A DNA stretch of 64,000 nt from Subsaxibacter sp. CAU 1640 (GCF_023156585.1 NZ_JALNMI010000004.1:324753-388752), one strand, 5' to 3'; positions 1 to 9,321 are shown, counted from the stretch's first letter. Program-made: numbers and translations. Notes: generated from the letters alone by a model not told the origin.

Positions 1-615
1 CATCTGTTTCAAAGTCGGAATAATGTCGTGACGCAGTTTGTTACGCAAGTATTTTTTGGAGGCATTGCTGCTATCCTCTCTCCATTCAATTTTGTTTCCG
101 ATGGCATAGACTTCTAGGTCTTCCCTTGAAAACGGCAATAGTGGCCTAACGACATTGTCATTCACTTCGGGAATGCCTGTCAAACCTTCCAGTCCTGTAC
201 CACGAGTAAAATTGATTAAAAAGGTTTCCAGATTATCATCGGCGTGATGTGCCGTGAGAATGTAATCAAAATCCAATTGCTGTGAGAGCTGCTGAAACCA
301 ATCGTAACGCAACTCGCGTGCAGCTACTTGAATAGATACTTTATGCTTTTTTGCGAATTCTTCAGTTTCAAAACTTTCGATGAAGACTTCCAAGTCCAAA
401 TCTTCTGCCAAATCGAGCACAAAAGCTTCATCAGCATCACTTTCAGCAGCGCGTAGGTTGAAATTGCAATGCGCCAAAGCGAAATTCAATGCTGATGTTT
501 TACACAAATGCGCCAACACCACGCTGTCCAATCCACCGGAAATGGCAATGAGCAATTTTCCCTTAAACAGAAAAGGCAAATTGAGATTGAGATGGTTCTG
601 AAACGCTGAAAGCAT
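1..615 (-). CDS. tilS: tRNA(Ile)-lysidine synthase TilS, N-terminal part (cut by window edge)
   Basis: The minus strand from 615 to base 1 is one open frame of 205 codons starting MLSAFQNHLNL, and it runs off the window. It shows the PP-loop ATP-pyrophosphatase motif SGGLDS at residues 26-31, followed by HHADDNLET and the RGTGLEGLTG block typical of TilS. TilS uses ATP and lysine to make lysidine at C34 of the AUA-reading tRNA-Ile in the cytoplasm. The C-terminal substrate-binding domains are outside the window. An opposite-strand frame at 380-601 is its shadow. Confidence 0.93.
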   Translation of the reverse strand, partial: MLSAFQNHLNLNLPFLFKGKLLIAISGGLDSVVLAHLCKTSALNFALAHCNFNLRAAESDADEAFVLDLAEDLDLEVFIESFETEEFAKKHKVSIQVAARELRYDWFQQLSQQLDFDYILTAHHADDNLETFLINFTRGTGLEGLTGIPEVNDNVVRPLLPFSREDLEVYAIGNKIEWREDSSNASKKYLRNKLRHDIIPTLKQM

Positions 616-690
616 GGCTTAAAGATACAATTTTGGCGGTTTTATGGTATCAGTCTATTCAATTTATCATCAGGCATATGTTTTAAATAA

Positions 691-711
691 ACGGAATATT
701 CCGTAACTTTA
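691..711 (+). promoter_or_regulatory. 14-bp perfect palindrome abutting a -7-like box
   Basis: ACGGAATATTCCGT (691-704) is a perfect 14-bp palindrome. Its last base begins TAACTTTA (704-711), one mismatch from the Bacteroidota -7 box TAnnTTTG. The next gene starts at 728. This position is what a repressor or autoregulator operator would occupy, but no matching regulator was identified. Confidence 0.4.
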
Positions 712-727
712 AGAGCAGGACATAAAG

Positions 728-1429
728 ATGCAGCTTATGGAACAAACAGCGCAATCCAATGAAAGGTCCATTAAAAAGGACTATGACAAAAAGGTACTTT
801 CGGTGGTGCAACACCTTCATCCTTATGTAAAACAACGCCTTCACGTTGCCGAAAGTGTCGGTATTCTTCCAAAAAATCTTTATTGTTCCAACGGAGTTAT
901 TGACGATTGCATCATCAAGTTATACGAGAAAGGTTTCAATCCTGACGCCGATGTCAAGCACATCAAACTGCAACTATTTTCAACCGTTGATGATTATCTT
1001 GAGGAGTTGTTTGTAAAAGAGGCATATCATAAAAACACAATCAGCACTAATCGATTGCTGAAGGAAGAACTGCATCGCTTGGAAGAATCGTTTACCATTG
1101 ATGCCGAGGAAGACTATTTGATGCTGGAACAATTGGATGATATTTCCTATCACCAACACGGCCACGATTACGAGGTGTTTGTCTATGACGACCATAACAG
1201 TAGGATTTTAAATGAATTGGATTTGGAAGCGTCCACACAGCTCAACAACCGAAAAACCATCAGTAAGTTTTACAATTGGCTACCGATACGTGTAGCTAAT
1301 ATTGTGGACTTATACACGTTTGGGAAATTGGATTATAAGGACATTGCCAAAATCAAGCACATTGAAGTTAAGCGTGTTGAACGGATTTTAAAACAAGTCA
1401 AGAAAGGATTTCGCTCACATCTAGAATAG
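728..1429 (+). CDS. Sigma-70-like HTH protein of unknown role
   Basis: This is a 233-aa cytoplasmic protein with no signal peptide or membrane span. The last 60 residues (FYNWLPIRVANIVDLYTFG, then DYKDIAKIKHIEVKRVERI) look like sigma-70 region 4: a short helix pair with a D-IA-I--IEVKRVERIL helix-turn-helix and a basic end. The N-terminal part is acidic and helical, without a clear region 2. It could be a divergent sigma factor or an HTH regulator. A second in-frame ATG lies at 737. The 3' end overlaps convergent pabB by 9 bp, and a palindrome sits just upstream. Function is inferred only from the C-terminal resemblance. Confidence 0.7.
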   Translation: MQLMEQTAQSNERSIKKDYDKKVLSVVQHLHPYVKQRLHVAESVGILPKNLYCSNGVIDDCIIKLYEKGFNPDADVKHIKLQLFSTVDDYLEELFVKEAYHKNTISTNRLLKEELHRLEESFTIDAEEDYLMLEQLDDISYHQHGHDYEVFVYDDHNSRILNELDLEASTQLNNRKTISKFYNWLPIRVANIVDLYTFGKLDYKDIAKIKHIEVKRVERILKQVKKGFRSHLE

Positions 1430-2725
1430 TTCCTGACTCTCCAAAACATCTCGCATAGCTTTCGCCTTTATGAGACATTCTTCGTATTCGTCTTGAGGCT
1501 TACTTTTTGCCGTGATGGCACCACCAACGGAGTATGATACATATTTCTTTTCAGCATTGTACAATATACTCCTAATCACCACATTGAAATCAAAGTCGCC
1601 TTCAGGAGTAAAATAGCCAACGGCTCCAGAATACAAACCTCTTTTAGTTTCCTCTAAAGCTTCAATGATGTTCATAGCAGAAATTTTTGGTGCGCCTGTC
1701 ATACTTCCCATTGGAAAAGTGGTCTTTATAACATCTACAGGATGTGTGTTGTCCTTGACTTCAGAAGTGATGGTTGAAATCATTTGATGAACTTGGTCAA
1801 AAGTATAGACTTTACAAAGTTCTTCAACTTTGACGCTGCCTTTTTTGGCTGTGTGTGACAAATCATTCCTTACCAAATCGACAATCATAATATTCTCGCT
1901 TCGGTCTTTTTCGCTATTTTCCAGATTTTTTCTCAAATCTTGGTCCTCAATAATATTGGTTGAGCGTTTGCCTGTGCCTTTGATAGGCTGTGAAATAATC
2001 GTGTTGCCTTGTTTTTTCAGATAGCGTTCAGGAGAAGCAGACAATAAATAATGCTGATGACATTTTAAAAAAGTCGCAAAAGGAGGTCGCGAAATGCGAT
2101 TGAGTTTATCATACGTTTCCAACGGATTGATGATGGTATCTTCAGCATAAAATTCTTGGCAAAAATTGGCTTCATAGATATCACCACGATGAATGTGCTT
2201 CAAAACGCGATTGATTCTGTCAAAATACTCATCTTTATGAATACGCAATTTGATTTTGATGTCGCTCGTTTCCAACGATTCTGATAAATCCACAAATTGA
2301 TTGATGGTTTTTAAATCGTCCTGCAATTCATCTGCAACCATATTTAGATAGTGTGTTTCCAGAGAATTTCCTTTGAAAAAAAAGACTTTTTTAGGTTGGA
2401 AAAAGTACAATTCTGGAAACTCGATGCCATCAAAATTTTCAGAAGTCAAAGCTTCCAGGTCATTCTTCAAATCGTAGGAAAGGCTCCCAAAAATCCAGTC
2501 ATTTGTGACGGTTTGATACTCTTTCAACTTATCAAACGCTTGATGGGAATCGGTTTTGATACTTGTAAAAGCATCTACTGCCAATATGGCGTCATAACTG
2601 CTATAATGCGGAGAATGCTTGTTGGAATCCAGCCAAATAACATCATCAAATTGTTGACTCCAAGTCAATATTTTTTTTTTATATTGCTCGATGTTCGATA
2701 TGTGATTTTGTTGAATCTGTCTCAA
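1421..2725 (-). CDS. pabB: Aminodeoxychorismate synthase component I (PabB-type chorismate-binding enzyme)
   Basis: The 434-aa protein has the chorismate-binding fold shared by PabB, TrpE and menaquinone/siderophore isochorismate synthases. Visible motifs are PIKGTGKR near residue 240, the catalytic stretch IMIVDLVRNDLS, MGSMTGAPKISAM and RGLYSGAVGYF. The PIKGT lysine is the residue that separates PabB from TrpE-like enzymes. It would convert chorismate plus glutamine-derived ammonia to aminodeoxychorismate for folate. No glutaminase partner gene is adjacent. Confidence 0.88.
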   Translation of the reverse strand: MRQIQQNHISNIEQYKKKILTWSQQFDDVIWLDSNKHSPHYSSYDAILAVDAFTSIKTDSHQAFDKLKEYQTVTNDWIFGSLSYDLKNDLEALTSENFDGIEFPELYFFQPKKVFFFKGNSLETHYLNMVADELQDDLKTINQFVDLSESLETSDIKIKLRIHKDEYFDRINRVLKHIHRGDIYEANFCQEFYAEDTIINPLETYDKLNRISRPPFATFLKCHQHYLLSASPERYLKKQGNTIISQPIKGTGKRSTNIIEDQDLRKNLENSEKDRSENIMIVDLVRNDLSHTAKKGSVKVEELCKVYTFDQVHQMISTITSEVKDNTHPVDVIKTTFPMGSMTGAPKISAMNIIEALEETKRGLYSGAVGYFTPEGDFDFNVVIRSILYNAEKKYVSYSVGGAITAKSKPQDEYEECLIKAKAMRDVLESQELF

Positions 2726-2818
2726 GTCAAATTGATGGTTGTTGCCTCAAATTTATTAAGAAACTCTCAATAATATGATATATCAGCTCTTTTAAACCAT
2801 CAAACCATCTCATTCCGC

Positions 2819-5197
2819 ATGAATCCTGACAAACTTTTTTTACTGAAAGCCAAATATTTAATTGGCGCATTTACTTTCTTAACGGCTTCCATTGTTTATT
2901 CTCAAAGACCAATCAACATATCCTCTGAAGCTACTAAAGTAGACAACGCTACTTTTTTAAGGGTTATCAATGATGTTTTATTGAATCCATCAGATTTCTC
3001 TTTTGAAAATAATCCATCTGAAATTTCAACCTTCAAAACGGCTAAAAAATGGATTCAATATAAAAATGAGCTTGGTGCTTTTTCAGTAAAGCTGCCCGAA
3101 GAGCCAAAAGATATCTCACGCGAAATGCCGAATCCGCTTGATGAAGAAGGTGATCCTTATAAAGTACACATGCTTTCTTCGGTCGATGAGAAAAACAACT
3201 GCTTTTATTTGGTGAGATATAATGATATGCCAAATGGCTATTATATGAGCGACCGGGAAGCAGGCTTCTCGTCCATTCAAGAAAATTTACAAGGCAAAGC
3301 CATATTGGTGAGCGAACCAAAGGAAATTTATCTGGATTCAGTGGAAGGTCGTGAGGTTGAGTTATTGATTAGTGGGAGTTATCATGCCATCTTGAAAATT
3401 TACATTCGTGGCAATCGTGTGTATGTGTTGATGGCTCAAAAACTTAACACATCAGATAAAGTAGACCAAAAACGCGAATTTTTTAAGAGTTTCAGACTAG
3501 ACCCTTATTCCAACATTAAACTTACCACTTTCAAGCCAGAGAGCAATAAATTTGAAGTCGGACTTTTTGGCGATGTAAAAACGACGGTAGACTCTGTAGG
3601 ATATGAAAGCACGAGAGTAAAACAATCTATTAACCACTACTCCATCAATCCGACATCTGGAGGTTTATATCAATTGAATGAAGGTGAACTTCAAGAATAT
3701 GTTCAGATTAAAGACTTGAGTGAATTTTACAAGGAGCATTTTGAACTTTATAAAGACTGGAATGATTCCATTATCTCTCAAAAAGACGTGAAAGTCAACG
3801 GAACCGACGGAATGGAGTTTTTGTTGGAAAACGGTTATTCCAAAATTAAAGAACGTCATCAAATTTGGCTAGACAACAATCACTTATTTGTGATGACAGG
3901 TTATCTGTCTGATGAAGAACGGAATAGCACTATTGCCAATGCGGCATTCAATTCGTTCAAATACAATGCTTCCAATGGCGCAAAATTTGATCGAATGAGT
4001 TCAAAAGCAGATTTATTGTTTAAGGATTTACATGCTGAAGATTCCATCAGAAGACATCGTGCTTATGGCGCATTTGATTATTATAAATTTGAGCAAGCTG
4101 ATTTACCAAAACTCTACAACGCTTTGAATGAAACCTATACAGACACTACATATGCAAGTGCTATCAAGGAAGTGATCATTGGCGAGTTTGCAAATGTACA
4201 CGATGCTCAAACCGTTGAAAATTTAAAATCAATGTACCTAACGACCTTTAAGAACGAGGAGGAAATAAAGGGAGCCATACTTGTAACGCTTCCGACCATA
4301 GAAGAAAATGGTGCTCTTGAAACCTACAAAGAACTTCTTGTACAATCGCCACCGACCAAATCTGAAAATTATATGTGGCAACTGCTTCAACCTTTTAGAG
4401 ATTCAACGGCATTTACCATCGATAACATTAAGGTACTGACAGATTTGATGAAACACGAAGAGCACAGATATTACGTGATGAATATTGCAACTAACCTCAT
4501 TACAGAGCATCCGGATAAAAAGGATGTTGTCCTTGATAATAAAGAGAAATTCTTAAAGCACGTAAAAGAGGATCTAGAATCATACACCAAATCACTCAAA
4601 GACAGCATTGAAAACTACGAATACTATGGTGTCATCTATTCCTATTTATCTTTTTTCAACGAATCAAGGCTCGATACGCCAATTTCAGATGAATTTACCT
4701 CTAAAATCATAAGTGATTCCAACCTTTCGTGGCATAGAAGTTTGGCAATGACCTCACGGATTTATAGCAATCAAAGTTTGGATCCGATTTTAGTGAACAG
4801 TTTTATGGATAGTTTGAATTATCGTTTCGAACTTATGAAAGCCTATAAAACTGTTGGAAAGTTTGAGAAAGTACCAGAAAAATATAAACAAAATAAAGCT
4901 TTTGCAGAATTGTCGCTTTACACATACTACACAGAGGATGATTATGGCTATGAAAGCATTGATTTCTTGGGTGAGATCACAAAGAATGATGACGTTTACT
5001 ATGCTTATAAGGTTAAATATGAAGAAGATGAAGAAACCGTCACGTCTTACATTGCGACTGTTGGACCAATAAAGGATGTGATGAGCATGGAATCATTGGA
5101 AAATTATGATGTGCATACAGATTGGGAACAATTGGACATTATAAAATGGAAATCGCAGGCAGAGGCATTGATTCCTGATGTTTCTGAAGAAGATTAA
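2819..5197 (+). CDS. Secreted hypothetical protein, 792 aa
   Basis: Residues 1-29 form a signal peptide (basic start, LIGAFTFLTASIVYSQ with cleavage after the serine/glutamine). The rest has no membrane span. The first third is mixed alpha/beta. The part after about residue 390 is a run of amphipathic helices of HEAT-like spacing (DLPKLYNALNETYTDTTYA and similar), followed by an acidic C-terminus ending SEED. I do not recognise the family. It is 12 bp upstream of the epimerase-like gene and probably cotranscribed. It is probably periplasmic or surface-associated. Confidence 0.72.
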   Translation: MNPDKLFLLKAKYLIGAFTFLTASIVYSQRPINISSEATKVDNATFLRVINDVLLNPSDFSFENNPSEISTFKTAKKWIQYKNELGAFSVKLPEEPKDISREMPNPLDEEGDPYKVHMLSSVDEKNNCFYLVRYNDMPNGYYMSDREAGFSSIQENLQGKAILVSEPKEIYLDSVEGREVELLISGSYHAILKIYIRGNRVYVLMAQKLNTSDKVDQKREFFKSFRLDPYSNIKLTTFKPESNKFEVGLFGDVKTTVDSVGYESTRVKQSINHYSINPTSGGLYQLNEGELQEYVQIKDLSEFYKEHFELYKDWNDSIISQKDVKVNGTDGMEFLLENGYSKIKERHQIWLDNNHLFVMTGYLSDEERNSTIANAAFNSFKYNASNGAKFDRMSSKADLLFKDLHAEDSIRRHRAYGAFDYYKFEQADLPKLYNALNETYTDTTYASAIKEVIIGEFANVHDAQTVENLKSMYLTTFKNEEEIKGAILVTLPTIEENGALETYKELLVQSPPTKSENYMWQLLQPFRDSTAFTIDNIKVLTDLMKHEEHRYYVMNIATNLITEHPDKKDVVLDNKEKFLKHVKEDLESYTKSLKDSIENYEYYGVIYSYLSFFNESRLDTPISDEFTSKIISDSNLSWHRSLAMTSRIYSNQSLDPILVNSFMDSLNYRFELMKAYKTVGKFEKVPEKYKQNKAFAELSLYTYYTEDDYGYESIDFLGEITKNDDVYYAYKVKYEEDEETVTSYIATVGPIKDVMSMESLENYDVHTDWEQLDIIKWKSQAEALIPDVSEED

Positions 5198-5209
5198 TAT
5201 GCGTTAAAC

Positions 5210-6100
5210 ATGATACAACTTCAAAACGAATTTCTTAACATACGCATCGATAAAAAAGGCGCTGAACTTTGCGGTATTGCATCCACAAAAAAAGATACAG
5301 AATTTATGTGGAATGCCAATCCAGACGTTTGGGCAAATTATGCACCGAATCTCTTCCCTATCGTAGGAATGTTGAAAGATGAAACTTATTTTTTTGATGG
5401 AAAAAAGTATTCTTTGCCAAAACACGGATTCATTCGCAATAATCCGAATTTCCATATTATAAAACAAACAGACACCGAAGCAGTTTTACGACTTTCTTAT
5501 GATGAAAATACACTAAAATTATATCCATTTAAGTTTGAATATGATGTCATTTATGAGCTTGAAAACTCTACCTTGAAAGTCTCTTATCGAGTCAAAAATG
5601 TCGATGATAAGACTATGTATTTTTCAGTTGGTGGTCATCCCGCTTTTAAATGCCCTGTTTATGACAATGAGCGTTATGATGATTATCAGCTAATCTTTGA
5701 AACGCATGAAACTTCTGAAACTCATTTGTTGGACTTACAAACTGGACTTGTTACCGATAAAAGCGAACCTGTTTTTGATTCCCCAACAATTATAAAATTG
5801 CGTCATAATCTTTTCGATAAAGATGCCTTAATCTTTAAGGATTTAATATCTCGAAAAGTGAGCCTTTATAGTTCTATAAACGGAACGATTCTAACCGTTC
5901 ATTTTGATGGCTTTCCTTATCTAGGCCTTTGGGCAAAGCCAAATGCCGATTATATCTGCATCGAACCTTGGCAAGGAATTGCAGATAGCATACATACAAA
6001 TCAGCAGTTAATTGACAAAGAAGGAATTACACATCTTCATCCGAATAAAACATTTAAAGCCACTTATAGTATTGAAATAGAAAAAACTCATTTAGTCTAA
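5210..6100 (+). CDS. Aldose 1-epimerase family protein
   Basis: The 296-aa protein matches the galactose-mutarotase-like fold of the LacX/YihR-like branch. It shows KHGFIRN (residues about 73-79), the VGGHPAFKCP motif near 145 and the late IEPWQGIAD block. These carry the histidine and glutamate expected of the family. It is cytoplasmic, with no signal peptide. The sugar substrate cannot be told from sequence. The 12-bp gap after the preceding gene suggests one transcript. Confidence 0.85.
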   Translation: MIQLQNEFLNIRIDKKGAELCGIASTKKDTEFMWNANPDVWANYAPNLFPIVGMLKDETYFFDGKKYSLPKHGFIRNNPNFHIIKQTDTEAVLRLSYDENTLKLYPFKFEYDVIYELENSTLKVSYRVKNVDDKTMYFSVGGHPAFKCPVYDNERYDDYQLIFETHETSETHLLDLQTGLVTDKSEPVFDSPTIIKLRHNLFDKDALIFKDLISRKVSLYSSINGTILTVHFDGFPYLGLWAKPNADYICIEPWQGIADSIHTNQQLIDKEGITHLHPNKTFKATYSIEIEKTHLV

Positions 6101-6115
6101 CCCAAATAATTATGG

Positions 6116-6123
6116 TAGCTTTG
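6116..6123 (+). promoter_or_regulatory. -7 box TAGCTTTG for the DEAD-box helicase gene
   Basis: TAGCTTTG fits TAnnTTTG exactly. A TTTA at 6091-6094 lies 21 bp upstream as a poor -33 element. Transcription would begin near 6128, giving a leader of about a dozen bases before the GTG at 6141. Confidence 0.55.
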
Positions 6124-6140
6124 CAGAATAATTTAGGATT

Positions 6141-7490
6141 GTGACTTTTAGAGATTTAAATTTAAACAATGTGCTATACAATGCCCTCGACGATTTAGGG
6201 TTTGAAGAGCCAACACCTATTCAGCAGCAGGCCTTTGGAATGGTGGCATCTGGCAAGGATGTTGTCGGCATCGCGCAAACAGGTACAGGAAAGACATTTG
6301 CTTACCTCCTTCCCATTTTACGAGACCTTAAGTTCTCAAAACAAGACAATCCTAGAGTGATGATTTTGGTGCCAACCAGAGAATTGGTGGTGCAAGTAGT
6401 TGACGAGATTGAAAAGCTCACAAAGTACATCAATACTCGTGTTCTAGGAGTTTATGGTGGCGTGAACATCAATCAGCAGAAACAAGATGTTGCGCAAGGT
6501 CTCGATATCATTGTGGCTACGCCTGGTCGTGTATTTGACTTGGCAATGAGTTATGTTTTGCAACTTAAATCGATTCAGAAATTGGTCATTGATGAAGTTG
6601 ATGTGATGCTCGATTTGGGTTTCAGACATCAATTGCTGAACCTTTTTGACATTATGCCAGAAAGACGCCAGAACATTATGTTTTCTGCAACGATGACTGA
6701 AGAAGTCGACGAACTCATCAATGAATTCTTTGTAACGCCAGAACGCGTAACAGTGGCCGTTTCTGGTACTCCTTTGGAGAACATCACACAACAGCGTTAT
6801 GACGTTCCGAATTTCCATACCAAGTTCAATTTGCTATCCCATTTACTAAAAGACAGAGAAACTTTCAACAAAGTTTTGGTATTTGTGTCGCACAAAAAAA
6901 TGGCAGATCGACTGTTTGATCTTATGGAAGAACATTTTTATGGCGAAAGTTGCGTGATTCACTCAAACAAAACACAAAACTATCGATTGAGAAGCATTGA
7001 GCAATTTGAAACTGGCGAGCATAGAGTACTTATCGCTACAGATGTGATGGCTCGTGGTTTGGATATTGATAACATTAGTCACGTCATCAATTTTGACACA
7101 CCACATTATCCAGAAAACTATATGCATCGTATCGGTAGAACAGGTCGTGCGGAACGCAAGGGGCAAGCCTTGATGTTTTCTACTAATGAGGAGCAGGAAT
7201 ATATCAAAATCATTGAAGAATTGATGCAAATGGAAATTCCATTGCTTGAACTTCCTCAAGAGGTCGAGATTTCCAAACAATTGATTGAAGAAGAACGTCC
7301 TCAAATAAAAGAGCGCCACAATCCCATAAAACGCAACAACGAGAACGCTGGAGATGCTTTTCACGAAAAGAAAGACAAGAACAAAAAGGAGAACAAAGGC
7401 GGCTCTTATCGTGCCAAAATTGCGGCCAAATACAAAAAGCCAAAAACAAGAGGCGACAAAAACTACAATAAGCGAAACAAGAGGAAATAA
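6141..7490 (+). CDS. DEAD/DEAH-box RNA helicase (RhlE-like), DEVD variant
   Basis: The 449-aa protein starts with GTG. The Q motif (F-DLNL and GFEEPTPIQ) sits at the very N-terminus, so this start fits. Motif I is AQTGTGKT at 45-52, then PTREL, TPGR, motif II DEVD (not DEAD), SAT, ATDVMARGLDI and HRIGRTGR. The last 70 residues are lysine/arginine-rich and disordered, a common RNA-binding tail in RhlE-type helicases. It likely works in ribosome assembly or RNA turnover. An upstream ATG at 6111 is out of frame, and a -7 box supports the short leader. Confidence 0.93.
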   Translation: MTFRDLNLNNVLYNALDDLGFEEPTPIQQQAFGMVASGKDVVGIAQTGTGKTFAYLLPILRDLKFSKQDNPRVMILVPTRELVVQVVDEIEKLTKYINTRVLGVYGGVNINQQKQDVAQGLDIIVATPGRVFDLAMSYVLQLKSIQKLVIDEVDVMLDLGFRHQLLNLFDIMPERRQNIMFSATMTEEVDELINEFFVTPERVTVAVSGTPLENITQQRYDVPNFHTKFNLLSHLLKDRETFNKVLVFVSHKKMADRLFDLMEEHFYGESCVIHSNKTQNYRLRSIEQFETGEHRVLIATDVMARGLDIDNISHVINFDTPHYPENYMHRIGRTGRAERKGQALMFSTNEEQEYIKIIEELMQMEIPLLELPQEVEISKQLIEEERPQIKERHNPIKRNNENAGDAFHEKKDKNKKENKGGSYRAKIAAKYKKPKTRGDKNYNKRNKRK

Positions 7491-7534
7491 TCGGCTGATT
7501 AAATCTCATTATAAATTTTTGAGACCATAAAAAA

Positions 7535-7562
7535 GCCCTTTTCGAGCAAGTTCGAAAAGGGC
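7535..7562. terminator. Bidirectional intrinsic terminator
   Basis: The 12-base arms GCCCTTTTCGAG / TTCGAAAAGGGC form a strong stem flanked by A-runs on the left and AAAAAA on the right. It separates the convergent helicase and mechanosensitive channel genes. Confidence 0.85.
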
Positions 7563-7624
7563 CAAAAAAGAGAGGAGAATCCAGAACGATTTTCCCAGTA
7601 TTTTTCGCCTTAACCCAAATAAGG

Positions 7625-8452
7625 CTAGTTCTGGATTTTAATCTCGCTCTCCGTAATATTCTTTATTGGAATAACTATTTTTCCTTCTGAAGTTTTCAAT
7701 ATCATTGAAATGTTATCAATTGCTTCCACCTCACCCTTCATTCCTCGATATTCAATCTTTTGACCTATTTCATAGGTTTTTCTCACATAAAAAGTTCTTA
7801 ATAAATCAGCTGCCACAGCTTGTGCTCCCAGCCCAAGCGCTAAAGCAAAAGCAAGTAAAAACGCACCCAATATTAATGTAATGTTGTTAGTAATGACATC
7901 TGTATTGACACCTGCCTGATTCAAAGCGGTTATGGTTGCAAAAACCAAAACCATTAGAAAAAGTAATTGACTTATAATGTTTGAGCCTGAAAGTTCAAAT
8001 GACTCAAAAAAGGACTTTACAGTATTTTTCAGGAAATTTGCTAGCAATAGACCAAGCACAAAAATCACCAATCCCGTGAACAGCCTTGGAATATACCTCA
8101 ACAAGTTAGAAATTTCCTCTGATATAATCTTGAGGTTCATGATATCTGAAGCAATTATCAGAAATGCAATGAACATCGTCCATTTTATAAAATTCAAAAT
8201 GATTTTCGTAATGTCAAGCTTCAATTTTCGGTTGCCAAAAAATGCTACTTCATTGATTTTGCTTGTAAGTCTTTCAATCTTTATCAACTTCAAAAGTTTT
8301 TTTACCGCAAATAATACAAACTTCGTTAGTAACCAACCAATTACTAATACCAAGATCGCACCAACGATGTTCGGTATTGCTTTTCCTATTTCATTCCCCA
8401 TCGCATTTAAAGAATCGAGTGTCAATTCTTTCCATTTTGAGATTTTTTCCAT
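7625..8452 (-). CDS. Small-conductance mechanosensitive channel-like protein (MscS/TM-helix family)
   Basis: The 275-aa inner-membrane protein has about four to five hydrophobic segments: VGAILVLVIGWLLTKFVLF near 30, then around 85, 110, 155 and 195. The pore-like glycine/alanine helix FALALGLGAQAVAADLL precedes a short beta domain (IGQKIEYRGMKGEVEAID). That order is typical of the conserved-TM-helix MscS relatives. It lacks the large C-terminal cage of E. coli MscS. It would release solutes on osmotic downshock. It is followed upstream by the ECF sigma pair on the same strand. Confidence 0.85.
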   Translation of the reverse strand: MEKISKWKELTLDSLNAMGNEIGKAIPNIVGAILVLVIGWLLTKFVLFAVKKLLKLIKIERLTSKINEVAFFGNRKLKLDITKIILNFIKWTMFIAFLIIASDIMNLKIISEEISNLLRYIPRLFTGLVIFVLGLLLANFLKNTVKSFFESFELSGSNIISQLLFLMVLVFATITALNQAGVNTDVITNNITLILGAFLLAFALALGLGAQAVAADLLRTFYVRKTYEIGQKIEYRGMKGEVEAIDNISMILKTSEGKIVIPIKNITESEIKIQN

Positions 8453-8484
8453 GTTTTTATAGTTTTTTATTAGCAGTTGTTTTG

Positions 8485-8658
8485 TTAGCGGTTTCTTTTT
8501 TTAATGGTCTCCTCAATCACCTTTCCGACATTTAAAGAGAAAAGATCCGCAAGTTCCATCAATAGCTTGGCGGTAGCGATATCGTTCATCACTTTTGCCT
8601 TAAGTTCTGGCGGAACTGACTTAAGAGGTTTATCTAATTTTCTAAACGGATTCTCCAT
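8485..8658 (-). CDS. Small hypothetical protein overlapping the sigma-factor gene
   Basis: This is a 57-aa helical protein (MENPFRKLDKPLKSVPPELK start) with no membrane span. I use the ATG at 8658 because the longer frame to 8709 would lie mostly inside the sigma gene. The 17-bp overlap with the sigma stop suggests translational coupling. It is too short for a classical anti-sigma factor, but its position invites a regulatory role. The family is not recognised. Confidence 0.7.
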   Translation of the reverse strand: MENPFRKLDKPLKSVPPELKAKVMNDIATAKLLMELADLFSLNVGKVIEETIKKRNR

Positions 8659-9238
8659 GATTGATTTGGTTAATGTCGGCATAAACCGCAATAAGTTTTT
8701 CTTTTGCACGTTTAAGGCGCATTTTTACGGCACTTTCACCTATGTCCAATACCGATTCTAGTTCTTTGATAGTAAGAAAATCTTGATATTTCAACAACAG
8801 TATCATCTTGTCATCTGGTGAAATCAACTCTAATGCCGACTTCAATTTATCTACACGCATCTGTAGAAAGCTATATTCATTCTGCTCATCCTCTGATTCG
8901 TCCTCCACAATGGACGGATCTACCGATTTTTTCTCCATTTTTTTATGGACATCTCTATTTACATAGTTAACACAATGATTGTAGGTAAATGCATACAGCC
9001 ATGTGGAGAATTTTGCCGTTCCTTTAAACGTACTCAATTTCACAAACAGCTTAAGAAAAACATCTTGAGTTAAGTCTTTGGCCTCATCTTCATTTTTTGA
9101 AAAACCCAAACATTTATTATAAACCATTTTTGAATGCCTATCATAAAGTATCTCGAACAGAAGCGTGTCGTTAGTTCTGACAATAGCAGTCACCAATTCT
9201 TCGTCTGACACTTCTTTGAAATCTTTATTGGTCTCCAA
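8642..9238 (-). CDS. ECF-type RNA polymerase sigma factor
   Basis: The 198-aa protein has sigma region 2 at about residues 25-95 (YDRHSKMVYNKCLGFSKNED, DLTQDVFLKLF, FSTWLYAFTYNHCVNYV). An acidic linker (EDESEDEQNE) follows, then region 4 at about 130-190 (LSIKEL-like TIKELESVLDIGESAVKMRL). It directs RNA polymerase to a special promoter set. The only partner is the overlapping 57-aa gene. No FecR or zinc-binding anti-sigma gene is present. Confidence 0.92.
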   Translation of the reverse strand: METNKDFKEVSDEELVTAIVRTNDTLLFEILYDRHSKMVYNKCLGFSKNEDEAKDLTQDVFLKLFVKLSTFKGTAKFSTWLYAFTYNHCVNYVNRDVHKKMEKKSVDPSIVEDESEDEQNEYSFLQMRVDKLKSALELISPDDKMILLLKYQDFLTIKELESVLDIGESAVKMRLKRAKEKLIAVYADINQINHGESV

Positions 9239-9321
9239 GTTGGTTGTTAAAAGTTACGGTTTATATTGTAAGACACATCGTATCAAATAAAGTCACACAT
9301 TTTTTTTTAATAATGAAATAA

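Noticed and set aside
380-601. 73-aa plus-strand frame opposite tilS
   Set aside because: Antisense to the TilS PP-loop region.
2351-2773. 140-aa plus-strand frame opposite pabB
   Set aside because: Shadow of a well-supported gene, no domain, unusual composition.
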